Assembly (NCBI GenBank): GCA_002294005.1
Contig: DBEH01000001.1
Span: 42,257 to 86,194 of the forward strand
Source of the DNA: Firmicutes bacterium UBA911
GTDB taxonomy: Bacteria > Bacillota > Desulfotomaculia > Desulfotomaculales > Desulforudaceae
Length of the DNA stretch: 43,938 nt
Reading direction: 5' to 3'
Of the stretch, positions 1-8,453 are shown in pieces. The notes below the pieces were generated by a model. It made no database searches, was not told the DNA's origin, and worked only from the letters and a program-made list of their open reading frames with translations. Both the position numbers and the translations under genes were made by a program. How positions within the stretch are numbered: the stretch's first letter is position 1; each line of letters starts with the position of its first letter.

Positions 1-65
1 CCGGCCGGCACCCCCAGGTGAACCAGGCGTGCCGGAAGCCGACCCTCCGGCGCTCACAGGCCGAA

Positions 66-1086
66 TCACCGCAGGCGCGTGTACCAGGGCTTGCGGGCCA
101 CCCCCCTGCCGGCCGTGAGATCGACCCGGGCCAACTGCCGCCCGTTGATCCGGAAGGACATTTCGCCCAGCTTTTCCCCGGGGGCGACCGGGGCCTGAAG
201 TTCTTTTCTCAGCCGGACTTCTTTTTCCAGCAGGGGGAGTTGTTCCGCGGGGAGGTAGAGCTTTACGGTTTCGGCCGGCACCACGGCGACGTCGGGCCGC
301 ACACCCTCGCGGACCGTCAACCGGGTGATCTGGTCGTCTCGGGTGGCCGAGGCAATGAGGCAGTGACCGGCGGCGGACGTCGTGCCGGTCTTAACGCCGT
401 CGACTCCTTCAAAATCCGAGCGGAGCAGGCGGTTGGTGTTCCGGATGGTCCGCTTCCGGTCCGGTTCGCGCCAGCAGACGGTGATTTCCCTGGTCCGCAC
501 CAGGGCGGCGAAGTGCGGAATCCGCAAGGCGTACCGGGTGATCTCCGCCAGGTCCGCAGCCGTGGAATAGTGGTTGGGGTGGGTGAAGCCGTGTGTGTTC
601 TGGAAACGGGTGTCGTATGCTCCCAACTGCCGTGCTTTCAGGTTCATCCACCGTACAAACAGGTCGCAGTCGCCGGCGACATGTTCCCCGATCGCAATGG
701 TGCAATCATTGGCCGACATTATCAGGGCGGCTTTCAACAAGTTCTCCAGGGTGATTTTCTCCCCGGTTCGGAGGTCGATGACGCTTCCCCGCCCGAACCG
801 GGCCGCTCTTTCGCTCACGGTAACCACGTCTCCGGGACGGCCCGCCTCCAGCGCGACGATGGCGGTGATCACCTTGGTGAGGCTCGCGGGGTCGATCCGG
901 TGTTTTTCGTTTTTGGCGAAAAACACGTGTCCGGTCCCGGACGTCGACCAGGATGGCGGCGTCGGCGGTAACCCTGGGCGGCTCCACAGTTGAACCGGCC
1001 GGCTGTGCTGCCGGAGACGACTGCGGTACTGAGAAGACAAACAAGACGAGTAGCAAGACCAGGCTTGCCCTTGCCAATAATTTCAT
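66..1086 (-). pseudogene. dacF: D-alanyl-D-alanine carboxypeptidase (DacF-type), frameshifted
   Basis: Penicillin-binding protein 5 family enzyme that removes the terminal D-Ala from peptidoglycan stem peptides; in Bacillus DacF acts on spore cortex precursors. The ATG at 1086 has AGGAG upstream and opens a signal peptide (MKLLARASLVLLLVLFVFS) followed by the family's ILVDVRD segment. The reading frame then breaks at about 925-940. The rest, in the next frame, carries GTGHVFFAKNEK, the catalytic SLTK tetrad, the SAN motif (LIMSANDC), KTG (GVKTGTTSAAGH) and a PBP5-type C-terminal domain ending at 66. Both halves align to one protein, so a single-base indel separates the secretion signal from the catalytic domain. 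It may be a sequencing error or a real inactivation; everything else looks well preserved. It is divergent from pdaB. Confidence 0.85.
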
Positions 1087-1212
1087 CGGCTATCACGCTC
1101 CTGCATTATTCTCCCGCCGCACCGGTGTTTTCTTGCGCCCGGCCTTGTGGGCATATTTGTCTGCGGTGGGAAATATGACTTACCATAACGTTCGAAAGGG
1201 CGGTGTTCCCCC

Positions 1213-1968
1213 GTGCGCATTTACCTTTTCAGTGCCCGCAACTTGAAGCGGAACATGGTTCTGGCCGCCGTGCCTGTCCTTGCGGCCGCCGCGTTCACCT
1301 CGGTCCTGACGCGCCAACCCGCGGTCGTCGTGCCGACGCTCACCGAGCACTCCGGGATTGTTTACCGGGTCAAAACCGAGGAACCGGTGGCGGCGCTCAC
1401 CTTCGACATCAGTTGGGGCGAGAAGGTGCCGCCGCCGGTGCTCGACATTCTCGACCGGGAGGCGGTCAAGTGCACCTTTTTCCTGTCCGGCCCCTGGGCG
1501 GTTAAACATCCCGAGATCGCCAGGCGGATCGCGGACGACGGGCATGAGGTCGGCAGCCACGGCTGGCGTCACGAAAACTACAGCACTTTTTCGGATGCGG
1601 TAATTAAAGAGGAGATCGCCAAGGCCCACAGAGCACTTAAGGAAACCACCGGCCGGACACCCGCCCTCATCCGGACCCCGAACGGCGACTGGAATGAGCG
1701 GGTGGTCAAAGCCATTTCCGAAGCCGGTTACCGGGCGATTCAGTGGAGCGTTGATTCGCTGGATTGGAAAGACATCGGGGCTAAAGCGAGTACCAAACGG
1801 GTACTGGACCAGGCCGGACCGGGGGCGATCATCCTGATGCACGCCAGTGACAGCGCCGAACAGACCCCCGACTCGCTTCCGGGCGTTATCCAGGGATTAA
1901 AGGAGAAGGGTTATCAGTTGGTCACCGTGTCGGAGTTGCTGAAACACGGGCGGGGCGTCGCCGAATAG
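1213..1968 (+). CDS. pdaB: Polysaccharide deacetylase, PdaB-type (sporulation)
   Basis: NodB-homology deacetylase of 251 aa that removes N-acetyl groups from cell-wall sugars; PdaB of Bacillus is needed late in sporulation for cortex stability. The GTG start follows AAGGGCGGTG. Residues about 15-35 form an N-terminal membrane anchor. The first catalytic motif reads TFDISWGE, the PdaB variant of the usual TFDDG. It is followed by TFFLSGPW, the metal-binding SHGWRHE (H-x3-H), the substrate-groove motif RTPNGDWNERV, and ILMHASDS near the C-terminus. Length and order fit the family. It lies alone on the plus strand, divergent from dacF and facing a hairpin shared with the yhcN-like gene. The PdaB sub-assignment is from motif resemblance. 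Confidence 0.88.
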   Translation: MRIYLFSARNLKRNMVLAAVPVLAAAAFTSVLTRQPAVVVPTLTEHSGIVYRVKTEEPVAALTFDISWGEKVPPPVLDILDREAVKCTFFLSGPWAVKHPEIARRIADDGHEVGSHGWRHENYSTFSDAVIKEEIAKAHRALKETTGRTPALIRTPNGDWNERVVKAISEAGYRAIQWSVDSLDWKDIGAKASTKRVLDQAGPGAIILMHASDSAEQTPDSLPGVIQGLKEKGYQLVTVSELLKHGRGVAE

Positions 1969-1993
1969 CCGGCGTGAAGCACCCGGAGGTATT

Positions 1994-2021
1994 GAAGCCG
2001 CAGTGCTTTTGCTGCGGCTTC
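1994..2021. terminator. Hairpin between convergent pdaB and yhcN-like genes
   Basis: A perfect 10-bp stem (GAAGCCGCAG / CTGCGGCTTC, 1994-2003 with 2012-2021) with an 8-base loop lies between the two convergent stop codons. The following plus-strand sequence is only modestly T-rich (CATCGTTATT), so termination is likely but not certain, and it could serve both directions. Confidence 0.55.
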
Positions 2022-2028
2022 ATCGTTA

Positions 2029-2523
2029 TTACCGGGTTATCGGGGTTGAGCGGCGGTTGATCTCGGCGAATTCCCTCTGAAAAGCACTGACCGGCTCCCC
2101 TCTGCGGACCCCGGCCGCGATTCTGTCCAGGCGGGCAAACGTATCCACATCGGTGGTTACCATCACCCGCTCAATGCGCCGTTCCTGCTGCTGTACTCTT
2201 TTAGCCGCTTTTTCCTTGATCTCGTTGGTCCGCTGCCCCTCGATCCCCTCCTCGAGGTTCAAGCCGATATAGACCGTGTTGCCGGCCAACACAACGGTAG
2301 CCCTGTTCACACCGGGGGTCTCGGCGGCGGTTTTGGCCAGCCTGTCTGCCAGCTGGCCCGCCTCCCGCGGGTCATTGGGCAGCGCTTGACGCGCCCCGGG
2401 AGGCGCCTGTTCGGGCGGCGCCGGACGCCGCAAGAATTCGCAGCCGGCCAGGGCACCGACCAGCAGAATCACCCCTAACAGCGCGGCAACCGAAACCAGG
2501 AACCCATTCCTTCTGTGGTCCAT
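2029..2523 (-). CDS. YhcN/YlaJ-family sporulation lipoprotein
   Basis: Small lipoprotein of 164 aa. The N-terminus is a hydrophobic signal ending in a lipobox (ALAGC, Cys at about residue 28), then a proline-rich linker. The folded part, about residues 50-155, matches the YhcN/YlaJ family: ADRLAKTAAETPGV, ATVVLAGNTVYIGLNLE, a basic EIKEKAAKRV helix, and VMVTTDVDTFARLDRIA. In Bacillus these proteins are made in the forespore and found in the spore inner membrane; their exact role is not settled. The ATG start has a strong GAAGGAGGGAG Shine-Dalgarno. A sigma-G-like promoter lies 26 bases upstream of the start. Confidence 0.88.
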   Translation of the reverse strand: MDHRRNGFLVSVAALLGVILLVGALAGCEFLRRPAPPEQAPPGARQALPNDPREAGQLADRLAKTAAETPGVNRATVVLAGNTVYIGLNLEEGIEGQRTNEIKEKAAKRVQQQERRIERVMVTTDVDTFARLDRIAAGVRRGEPVSAFQREFAEINRRSTPITR

Positions 2524-2548
2524 AATCTCCCTCCTTCCCGTTTGGACC

Positions 2549-2578
2549 TAGTATTCGCCCGCGCCAGGCAAGGCATAC
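2549..2578 (-). promoter_or_regulatory. Candidate sigma-G promoter of the yhcN-like gene
   Basis: On the minus strand the sequence reads GTATG, 18 bases, AATACTA. This agrees with the Bacillus sigma-G form gHATR-N18-CATnnTA at all positions but one (A for the first C). The -10 ends 26 bases before the ATG at 2523, leaving room for the GGAGGG ribosome site. Forespore expression of a YhcN protein is what the family would predict. This is a visual match only. Confidence 0.55.
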
Positions 2579-2712
2579 TTTTATGGCGCAGGTAATTAAT
2601 CCCCGCCCGGCCGTCCTCTCCGTGCGGCGGCGGGCTGTCGGTTCAAAAAGACGCCGGCTGAAGATTCGTTCCAAGTTTGGACCGGCAGCACCAAGATAAA
2701 CCGGGGGGAAAC

Positions 2713-3315
2713 CTACCGGCAAAACCGCCACCACCAGAGCAGCCCGGCGGCGGCCAGGAGTGTTACCACCACCACGTCCAGGCGGTGGAACCACGGTTTC
2801 AGCTCGTGCCAGTTTTCCCCGAGCACCACGCCCACGTACGTCAGGGCGATGCTCCAGATCAGTGATCCGGCAAAGGTGTAGACCACGAAACGCTTGAAGT
2901 TCATCCGCGAAATGCCCGCCGGCAGCGAGATGAACGTCCGGACGACCGGCAGGAGACGGGTTAGAAAAACGGTGGCCTCGCCGTATCGGGCGAACCAGTG
3001 GTCGGCCAAATCGAGTTTTTCCGGGCCGAGCCCGACGTACCGGCCGTAGCGAAGCACCAGCGGCCGTCCACCCACCGAACCGATGAAATAGGAAACCGAG
3101 GAACCGACCGTTCCCCCAATGGTTCCAGCAAGCACCACGCCCCAGAAACTCAGGTGGCCCTGGCTTACCAGAAACCCGCCGAACGGCAAAATGATCTCGC
3201 TCGGCAAAGGAATGTTCGCGCTCTCCACGGCCATCCCGATCGCCACTCCCCAGTAGCCCAGGGCGGCGACGGCCTCCGTCAAATGCAGGAAAAGCCGGTC
3301 CGACCACGCCGTCAC
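2713..3315 (-). CDS. DedA-family (VTT/SNARE-associated) membrane protein
   Basis: Integral membrane protein of about 200 aa of the DedA family, members of which flip or scramble lipid carriers and phospholipids and support envelope integrity. The family signature is present: E-x-x-x-x-PLPSEIILPFGG near residues 30-45, GTIGGTVGSSVSYFIGS, and the conserved FLTRLLPVVRTFISLPAGISRM with the re-entrant arginine and proline, followed by two C-terminal hydrophobic segments ending in WWWRFCR. A GTG at 3324 also opens the frame, but the AAGGGGG Shine-Dalgarno touches it, so the GTG at 3315 is preferred. A strong terminator directly upstream separates it from the SEC-C gene. The gap to the yhcN-like gene (2579-2712) shows nothing else recognisable. 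Confidence 0.88.
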   Translation of the reverse strand: MTAWSDRLFLHLTEAVAALGYWGVAIGMAVESANIPLPSEIILPFGGFLVSQGHLSFWGVVLAGTIGGTVGSSVSYFIGSVGGRPLVLRYGRYVGLGPEKLDLADHWFARYGEATVFLTRLLPVVRTFISLPAGISRMNFKRFVVYTFAGSLIWSIALTYVGVVLGENWHELKPWFHRLDVVVVTLLAAAGLLWWWRFCR

Positions 3316-3349
3316 TGGCCGCACCCCCTTCTGGCAATCCTATGCGGGC

Positions 3350-3380
3350 CAAAAAGAAAAAACCCCTCCAAGAAGGGGTG
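3350..3380 (-). terminator. Rho-independent terminator of the SEC-C gene
   Basis: Read on the minus strand, a stem (ACCCCT / AGGGGT, 6-base loop) is followed at once by TTTTTTCTTTTT. It begins 9 bases after the stop codon of the gene ending at 3389. Confidence 0.9.
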
Positions 3381-3388
3381 TGCGCAAA

Positions 3389-4813
3389 CTAGGATTTGAG
3401 GTCGTGCAGTATCCGGTGAATCAGGGGTTCGATCTTCATCAGTTCGGTGCTGGGCATGGGCACACCCCGTTGCGGGGGCAGCGCTTGACAGAGCCTGCGG
3501 AAGTTGTTCGAGACGGAAGAGGCCGAAACGCCGTACAGCCGGGCCAGCCGGTGCTGGCTGACCTTCTTCCGGCCCTCCCTGTGGATGGCCGCGTAAATCA
3601 CCGCCGCCGTCCAGGCCGGGGGTTTCCTCAAGTGAGGGCGTTCCAGGCAGCAGAAGTCGTGCCACAGGCGCAGGGCCATGCTCTTGGTGTCCTCCCGGCT
3701 GTACCCCAGGTTCTCGAGGCCGGATGTGATCTGAGAAGCCACCTCGGCATAGGTTTCCTCAGGCCAGGCGAAACCGTCGAAGCCTCGGCCGCGCGGCATC
3801 CCCGGCGCGGGCCGCGAGCGGCCCGTCCTCAGGAACCGGCGGACCTTGCGGATTTCTTCAGCACCCTGGATCAGGCGGAGCAATTCCTCCACCTGCTCCC
3901 GCCCCTCGTTGGTGGCGCATGCTTGTCTTAGGGTGTCCCCCTGGAGAAAGGACAGCAACGTGGGAACCGCCGCCGACCCGCCCTCCCGTCCCCAAAAAGG
4001 CACCGGGGCGCTCAGGCCCAGTCCCAGGCGGATGATATGCCCGTTCAGCCGGTGCGCCTGCAGGCGCAGGTAGCTGTTCCAGGTGCGGTCTTCACCGGGG
4101 CGGCGGGCCCGCTTCCACTTCTGGAAGTCCTTTTTCAGCCAGTCCGCCAACTCGGCCTTGAACGCAGCCGCCACACCGATGGCACTGGTGGAAAACTCGT
4201 GTTCTTCCCCCACCTTGAGCAGCCGCACGTACAAAACGCTGCCGGGCACGATGTCGTCCCGGACTCCTCGCTCCCGGACATAAACCTTCTTCCCGGAAAC
4301 CAGGTGTTCCAAGGCGACTCCCTTGCCGGGGTAGATTGCTTTAACTTCAAAGAAACTGCTGCGGGCCTCTTGCCAAAGTACCAACAGCATCGCTTGCGTG
4401 AACGGCAGTTTTGGCCCGCACACCTCGACGAATAATTCAATCAACGACTGCCCGCTCGAAAGAGGATAGTCGAAAATAAACCATTCGAAGCACCGCTCGA
4501 TTACCAGGTCATCATCCAGGGCCTGGAGATCTTCGTCCAGCTGCGCGAAGTAGACCTCCTGGGCGGAGGCCGCTTCCCGCAAAAACACAACTTCTTCGGC
4601 AAACTCCCCCAGCTTTCTCCGGAGTTCGGCGCTGGCCCGGCGCCACTTCACCTGGGCCAGGGAAACGACTTTCTCCGGTTTCCCGCAGCATTCGTGGTAA
4701 CAGCGGCCACAACCACAGGGACATTGCCGGTCTGAGTTCTTGATGGTCCAACCCCCTTTGCGCCTTGAATTACAGCGAGACCCTGGTTCTTCAAGAGTGT
4801 ATTCGACTCCCAA
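3389..4813 (-). CDS. SEC-C zinc-motif protein with a cyclin/TFIIB-like C-terminal segment
   Basis: Protein of 474 aa with no assigned function. Residues about 31-43 form a SEC-C-type zinc knuckle (CPCGCGRCYHECC), a motif found at the SecA tail and in many small adaptor proteins. The long middle part contains an acidic segment (QLDEDLQALDDD) and an FDYPLSSG region, then an OB-like stretch (SGKKVYVRERGVRDDIVPGSVLYVRLL). Near residues 404-445 the sequence AVIYAAIHREGRKK... VSQHRLARLYGVSASSVSNNFRRL looks like the helix-turn-helix of a cyclin-fold repeat such as archaeal TFB; DUF6398-type bacterial proteins have a similar ending. The start is uncertain: the frame is open to 4918, but the TTG at 4813 has CAGGAG seven to eight bases upstream and the conserved part begins just after. 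It is transcribed alone, divergent from polA, and ends at a strong terminator. Confidence 0.75.
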   Translation of the reverse strand: MGVEYTLEEPGSRCNSRRKGGWTIKNSDRQCPCGCGRCYHECCGKPEKVVSLAQVKWRRASAELRRKLGEFAEEVVFLREAASAQEVYFAQLDEDLQALDDDLVIERCFEWFIFDYPLSSGQSLIELFVEVCGPKLPFTQAMLLVLWQEARSSFFEVKAIYPGKGVALEHLVSGKKVYVRERGVRDDIVPGSVLYVRLLKVGEEHEFSTSAIGVAAAFKAELADWLKKDFQKWKRARRPGEDRTWNSYLRLQAHRLNGHIIRLGLGLSAPVPFWGREGGSAAVPTLLSFLQGDTLRQACATNEGREQVEELLRLIQGAEEIRKVRRFLRTGRSRPAPGMPRGRGFDGFAWPEETYAEVASQITSGLENLGYSREDTKSMALRLWHDFCCLERPHLRKPPAWTAAVIYAAIHREGRKKVSQHRLARLYGVSASSVSNNFRRLCQALPPQRGVPMPSTELMKIEPLIHRILHDLKS

Positions 4814-4963
4814 AACAAGTCTCCTGCCCGGCGCGCCCGTTAAAATTGCCTTTGGAAGCCAAGAAATTCTCAGTCGGGCAAGCCTTTTCGGCCTGTCGGC
4901 AACGGCAGGTATCCGCAACGGGACCGGTGAAATAATACGCCAAACCAGAGAGAAGGTGTTCCA

Positions 4964-7600
4964 ATGGCCAAGTTCCTCGTGGTCGACGGCAACAGCCTAT
5001 TGCACCGGGCCTACCATGCGGTTCCGCCGCTGACCACTTCCGGCGGCTTGCCCACTAACGCCGTATATGGTTTTACCAACATGCTCCTGCGGTCCATCGC
5101 CGAAGAAAAGCCGGACATGATTGCGGTGGCGTTCGACAAGGGCCGGATCACTTTCCGCCATGATACCTTCCAGGAATACAAGGCCAAGCGCCCCCCGATG
5201 CCGGACGACCTGCGCCCCCAGTTGCCTCTGTTGAGGGATGTGCTTGAAGCCTTGCGGATCTCCGTCCACGAAGCGGACGGTTACGAGGCTGACGACCTCA
5301 TCGGCACGCTGGTTCGGATCGCCGGTGAAAAGGGACATAACTCCCTGATCCTGACCGGGGACAAAGACGTCCTGCAACTCGTCGGGCCCCGTACCCGGGC
5401 CCTGCTGACCCGCAAGGGCATCACCGACCTCGAACGGTACGACCCGGCCAAGACGCGGGAGCGCTTCGGGATCAGCCCAGAGCAGTTGGCCGACCTGAAG
5501 GGCTTGGTCGGCGACCCTTCGGACAATATTCCCGGCGTACCGGGCATCGGCCCGAAAACGGCCGCGAAACTCCTCGCCGACCACGGCCAGCTGGAGGCGG
5601 TGCTGGAAAACCTGAGCGGGCTCACCCCCCGTATCCGGCGACAACTGGAGGACTTCGGCGAACAGGCCCGAATGTCTAAAAAGCTGGCGACCATTGATAC
5701 CGCGGTTCCCGGACTGGGACCGGAAAACATCCAGGCTTGGCCGGGCCCGGATAAGCCGGCCCTGTTGGCGGTGTTCAATAAGCTGGAGTTCAGAAGCCTG
5801 GTGCGCCGGATCACCGAGGCCCCCGCCGCCGGGGGCGTTCCTGCGGGGAAACCGGTGGAGGCGTTCAGCCCCGGCTATGAGCTCCTGGACCGGCCTGACC
5901 GCCTGGAAGCCGTGCTGGGTGACGCCCGCCGGGCCGTCGCGGTGGCCGTCGCCTATGCGCGCGGTCGAAACGGGGTCGAGACGCTGGGTTTAAGTGTGGA
6001 GACGGGCAACTACCTTTTGCCCCTCGGAGCGGCCGATTTAGAGGTCCTGGCCGGTGTGCGCGGGCTCTTGGCCGACCCGGGGGTGGCCAAGCATATGCAC
6101 AATGTCAAGGACTTTTTGCGCTGGGCTCCGGATTTCGAACTTCTCAACATCGGTTTTGACACCATGGTGGCCGCTTACCTGGTGAACCCCTTGGCGGCCA
6201 ACCAGCAACTGGAGGATGTGGTTCATCAATATCTGAACTTGGTGCTGGTTCCGCACGGCCCCTCCGCCCCGGCCGCGGCGGCGGAGTGCCTCCGAAGGCT
6301 TTATCCGGTTCTCCGGGCGCAAGTGCGCGGGTATGAACTCGACTACCTCTTTGACCGGGTGGAACTGCCGCTGACCGGGGTCTTGGCAGACATGGAACGG
6401 GTGGGCGTGGCCGTGGACCGGGACCAGCTCGAGGCACTGTCCGAGGAATTCGGCACCCGGGCGCACGCACTCGCCGCCCGGATTTGCGCCCTGGCCGGGG
6501 AGGACTTCAATCTCAATTCCCCCCGCCAGCTGGGCTACATCCTGTTCGAGAAGCTCTCGCTCCCGGCCGGAAAGAAAACCAAGACCGGATACTCCACCAA
6601 CGCCGGAGTGCTGCTGGACCTGGCTGAAAAGCACGAAATCGCCGCCCTGCTCCTGGAGTACCGCCAGTTGGTCAAACTAAAAACCACTTACGCCGACGGG
6701 CTGGCCGCCCTGGCCGACCCCGCAACCGGACGGTTGCATACCACCCTGCACCAGACGGTAACCAACACGGGCAGGCTATCGTCGGCCGAGCCGAATCTTC
6801 AAAACATCCCGATCCGGATGGAGGAGGGCCGCCGGATCCGGAAGGCGTTCATTCCCCGCGACCCGGCCCGCGTGCTCCTGACCGCGGACTACTCCCAAAT
6901 CGAGCTGCGCATCCTGGCGCACTTGTCGGGGGATCCGGCACTGATCACCGCTTTCCGGGATGAAGAGGACGTCCACGCCCGGACGGCCGCCGAGGTCTTC
7001 GGCGTGCCGCTGGACAAGGTCACCCCGGAGATGCGGAGCCGGGCCAAAGCGGTCAATTTCGGCATCATTTACGGGATCAGCGATTTCGGGCTGGCCAGGG
7101 ACCTTAACGCAACCCGGGCCGAGGCCAAAGATTACATCCGGAGGTATTTCACCCGCCTGCCCGGAGTAAAGGAATACATAGACGCCGCAATCCGCTCAGC
7201 CCGGGAGCGCGGTTACGTGACCACGGCCTTGAACCGCCGCCGGCCTCTTCCCGAGCTCGGGAGCGCCAACCACACCGTGCGGAGCTTTGGGGAACGGGCG
7301 GCGGTCAACACGCCGATTCAAGGCACCGCGGCCGACATCATCAAGCTGGCCATGGTCAGGATCCACGCCCGTTTGCGGGAGCGGGACTTAAAAACGCTGA
7401 TGATCCTGCAGGTGCACGACGAGCTTATCTTCGACGCGCCGGCGGAAGAAGTGTGCACGGTAGCCCCGCTGGTCAAAGCCGAAATGGAAAATGTGCTGCC
7501 GCTGAACGTGCCCCTGACCGTCGACCTGAAAATCGGGCCCAACTGGTATGAAGTGCGCCGAATAGACGAGGTGGCCCGATGCCTGAACTTCCTGAAGTAG
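4964..7600 (+). CDS. polA: DNA polymerase I
   Basis: Family A polymerase of 878 aa for Okazaki-fragment maturation and repair synthesis. Residues 1-290 are the 5' nuclease (VDGNSLLHRAYHA, acidic YEADDLIGTL and LTGDKDVLQLV, helix-hairpin-helix PGVPGIGPKTAAKLL). The central 3'-5' exonuclease-like domain has lost the DxE metal ligands (that position reads VAVAVAYARG), so proofreading is probably absent, as in Bacillus and Geobacillus enzymes. The polymerase domain carries motif A (DYSQIELRILAHLSGD), motif B (RSRAKAVNFGIIYGIS) and motif C (LQVHDELIFDAP). The ATG follows GAAGGTG. Its last 22 bases overlap mutM in another frame, implying translational coupling of two repair genes. Confidence 0.97.
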   Translation: MAKFLVVDGNSLLHRAYHAVPPLTTSGGLPTNAVYGFTNMLLRSIAEEKPDMIAVAFDKGRITFRHDTFQEYKAKRPPMPDDLRPQLPLLRDVLEALRISVHEADGYEADDLIGTLVRIAGEKGHNSLILTGDKDVLQLVGPRTRALLTRKGITDLERYDPAKTRERFGISPEQLADLKGLVGDPSDNIPGVPGIGPKTAAKLLADHGQLEAVLENLSGLTPRIRRQLEDFGEQARMSKKLATIDTAVPGLGPENIQAWPGPDKPALLAVFNKLEFRSLVRRITEAPAAGGVPAGKPVEAFSPGYELLDRPDRLEAVLGDARRAVAVAVAYARGRNGVETLGLSVETGNYLLPLGAADLEVLAGVRGLLADPGVAKHMHNVKDFLRWAPDFELLNIGFDTMVAAYLVNPLAANQQLEDVVHQYLNLVLVPHGPSAPAAAAECLRRLYPVLRAQVRGYELDYLFDRVELPLTGVLADMERVGVAVDRDQLEALSEEFGTRAHALAARICALAGEDFNLNSPRQLGYILFEKLSLPAGKKTKTGYSTNAGVLLDLAEKHEIAALLLEYRQLVKLKTTYADGLAALADPATGRLHTTLHQTVTNTGRLSSAEPNLQNIPIRMEEGRRIRKAFIPRDPARVLLTADYSQIELRILAHLSGDPALITAFRDEEDVHARTAAEVFGVPLDKVTPEMRSRAKAVNFGIIYGISDFGLARDLNATRAEAKDYIRRYFTRLPGVKEYIDAAIRSARERGYVTTALNRRRPLPELGSANHTVRSFGERAAVNTPIQGTAADIIKLAMVRIHARLRERDLKTLMILQVHDELIFDAPAEEVCTVAPLVKAEMENVLPLNVPLTVDLKIGPNWYEVRRIDEVARCLNFLK

Positions 7601-8439
7601 AGACTATCGTGCGTGACCTGGGGGCCCGGCTCACCGGACTGGTGGTGGAACGGGCCGAGGTGCTGCTGCCGAAGGTGGTGGCCGCTCCGTCACCGGCGGA
7701 ATTCGCGCGTCTGATCAAAAGGCGTGAAATCCTGGGTTTGAGCCGGCGCGGGAAGTACATCCTGGTGGAGTTGTCGCAGGCCTGGGTGCTGATCCTGCAC
7801 CTGCGCATGACCGGACAACTGGTGTACAGGGGCCTCGGCCCGTCCGAGCCCCGCCCCAAACACACCCACCTGGTCCTGCACTTGGACCAGGGGTTGTTAA
7901 GGTTCACCGACCTGCGCCAGTTCGGCCGGGTGTGGCTGGTGCCCGCGCGGGAGGTGCGGCGTGTGCCCGGGCTGCGGGAGTTGGGGGTCGAACCGTTCGG
8001 CGCCGGATTCGTGGAGGAGGATTTCATCCGGCGGCTCGCCCGGTCCCGGCGGATGATCAAACCCCTGCTCCTGGACCAGACCTTCCTGGCCGGATTGGGG
8101 AACATTTACTCCGACGAGGCGCTGCACCGGGCCGGGATCCACCCCGAGCGGCCCGCCGCCGGTCTGGACGCCCGGGAAGCGGGGACCCTGTACCGGGTCA
8201 TCAGGGAAGTGCTGGCGGAGGGTGTGGATTATAGAGGGACGAGTGTGCAGCACTACGTCGACGGCACCGGGCAGCAGGGCCGGTTTCAGGAAATCCTGCG
8301 GGTTTACGGCAAAAAGGGGGTCCCTTGCCCGGCGTGCGGTACTCCGGTGAAGCGGATCCGCTGCGGCGGGCGCGGCACCCACTTCTGCCCTGACTGCCAA
8401 CCTTTCAAGCACCAAAGCTTTACCCATCCCATAGTCTAG
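7579..8439 (+). CDS. mutM: Formamidopyrimidine-DNA glycosylase (Fpg/MutM)
   Basis: Bifunctional glycosylase/AP lyase of 286 aa that excises 8-oxoguanine and formamidopyrimidines. After Met removal, Pro2 is the nucleophile in the family start PELPEVET. Other marks are the catalytic Lys at about 59 in SRRGKYI, the HLRMTGQL region, the H2TH domain (LLDQTFLAGLGNIYSDEALHRAGIHP), and a C-terminal zinc finger (CPACGTP... FCPDCQ) that closes the protein. The length is typical. It overlaps the end of polA by 22 bases and is followed 14 bases later by ytaF, as in Bacillus. Confidence 0.97.
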   Translation: MPELPEVETIVRDLGARLTGLVVERAEVLLPKVVAAPSPAEFARLIKRREILGLSRRGKYILVELSQAWVLILHLRMTGQLVYRGLGPSEPRPKHTHLVLHLDQGLLRFTDLRQFGRVWLVPAREVRRVPGLRELGVEPFGAGFVEEDFIRRLARSRRMIKPLLLDQTFLAGLGNIYSDEALHRAGIHPERPAAGLDAREAGTLYRVIREVLAEGVDYRGTSVQHYVDGTGQQGRFQEILRVYGKKGVPCPACGTPVKRIRCGGRGTHFCPDCQPFKHQSFTHPIV

Positions 8440-8453
8440 AAGGTGAGGAGTCC

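Noticed and set aside
1151..1190. Sigma-F or sigma-G promoter before pdaB
   Set aside because: GCATA at 1151 and CATAAC at 1184 look suggestive, but neither the spacing nor the -10 sequence fits either consensus.
2372..3352. A 326-codon minus-strand frame across DedA and the yhcN-like gene
   Set aside because: It is in the wrong frame for both recognised proteins, is rich in Arg and Gly as GC shadows are, and crosses the gap between two well-supported genes.
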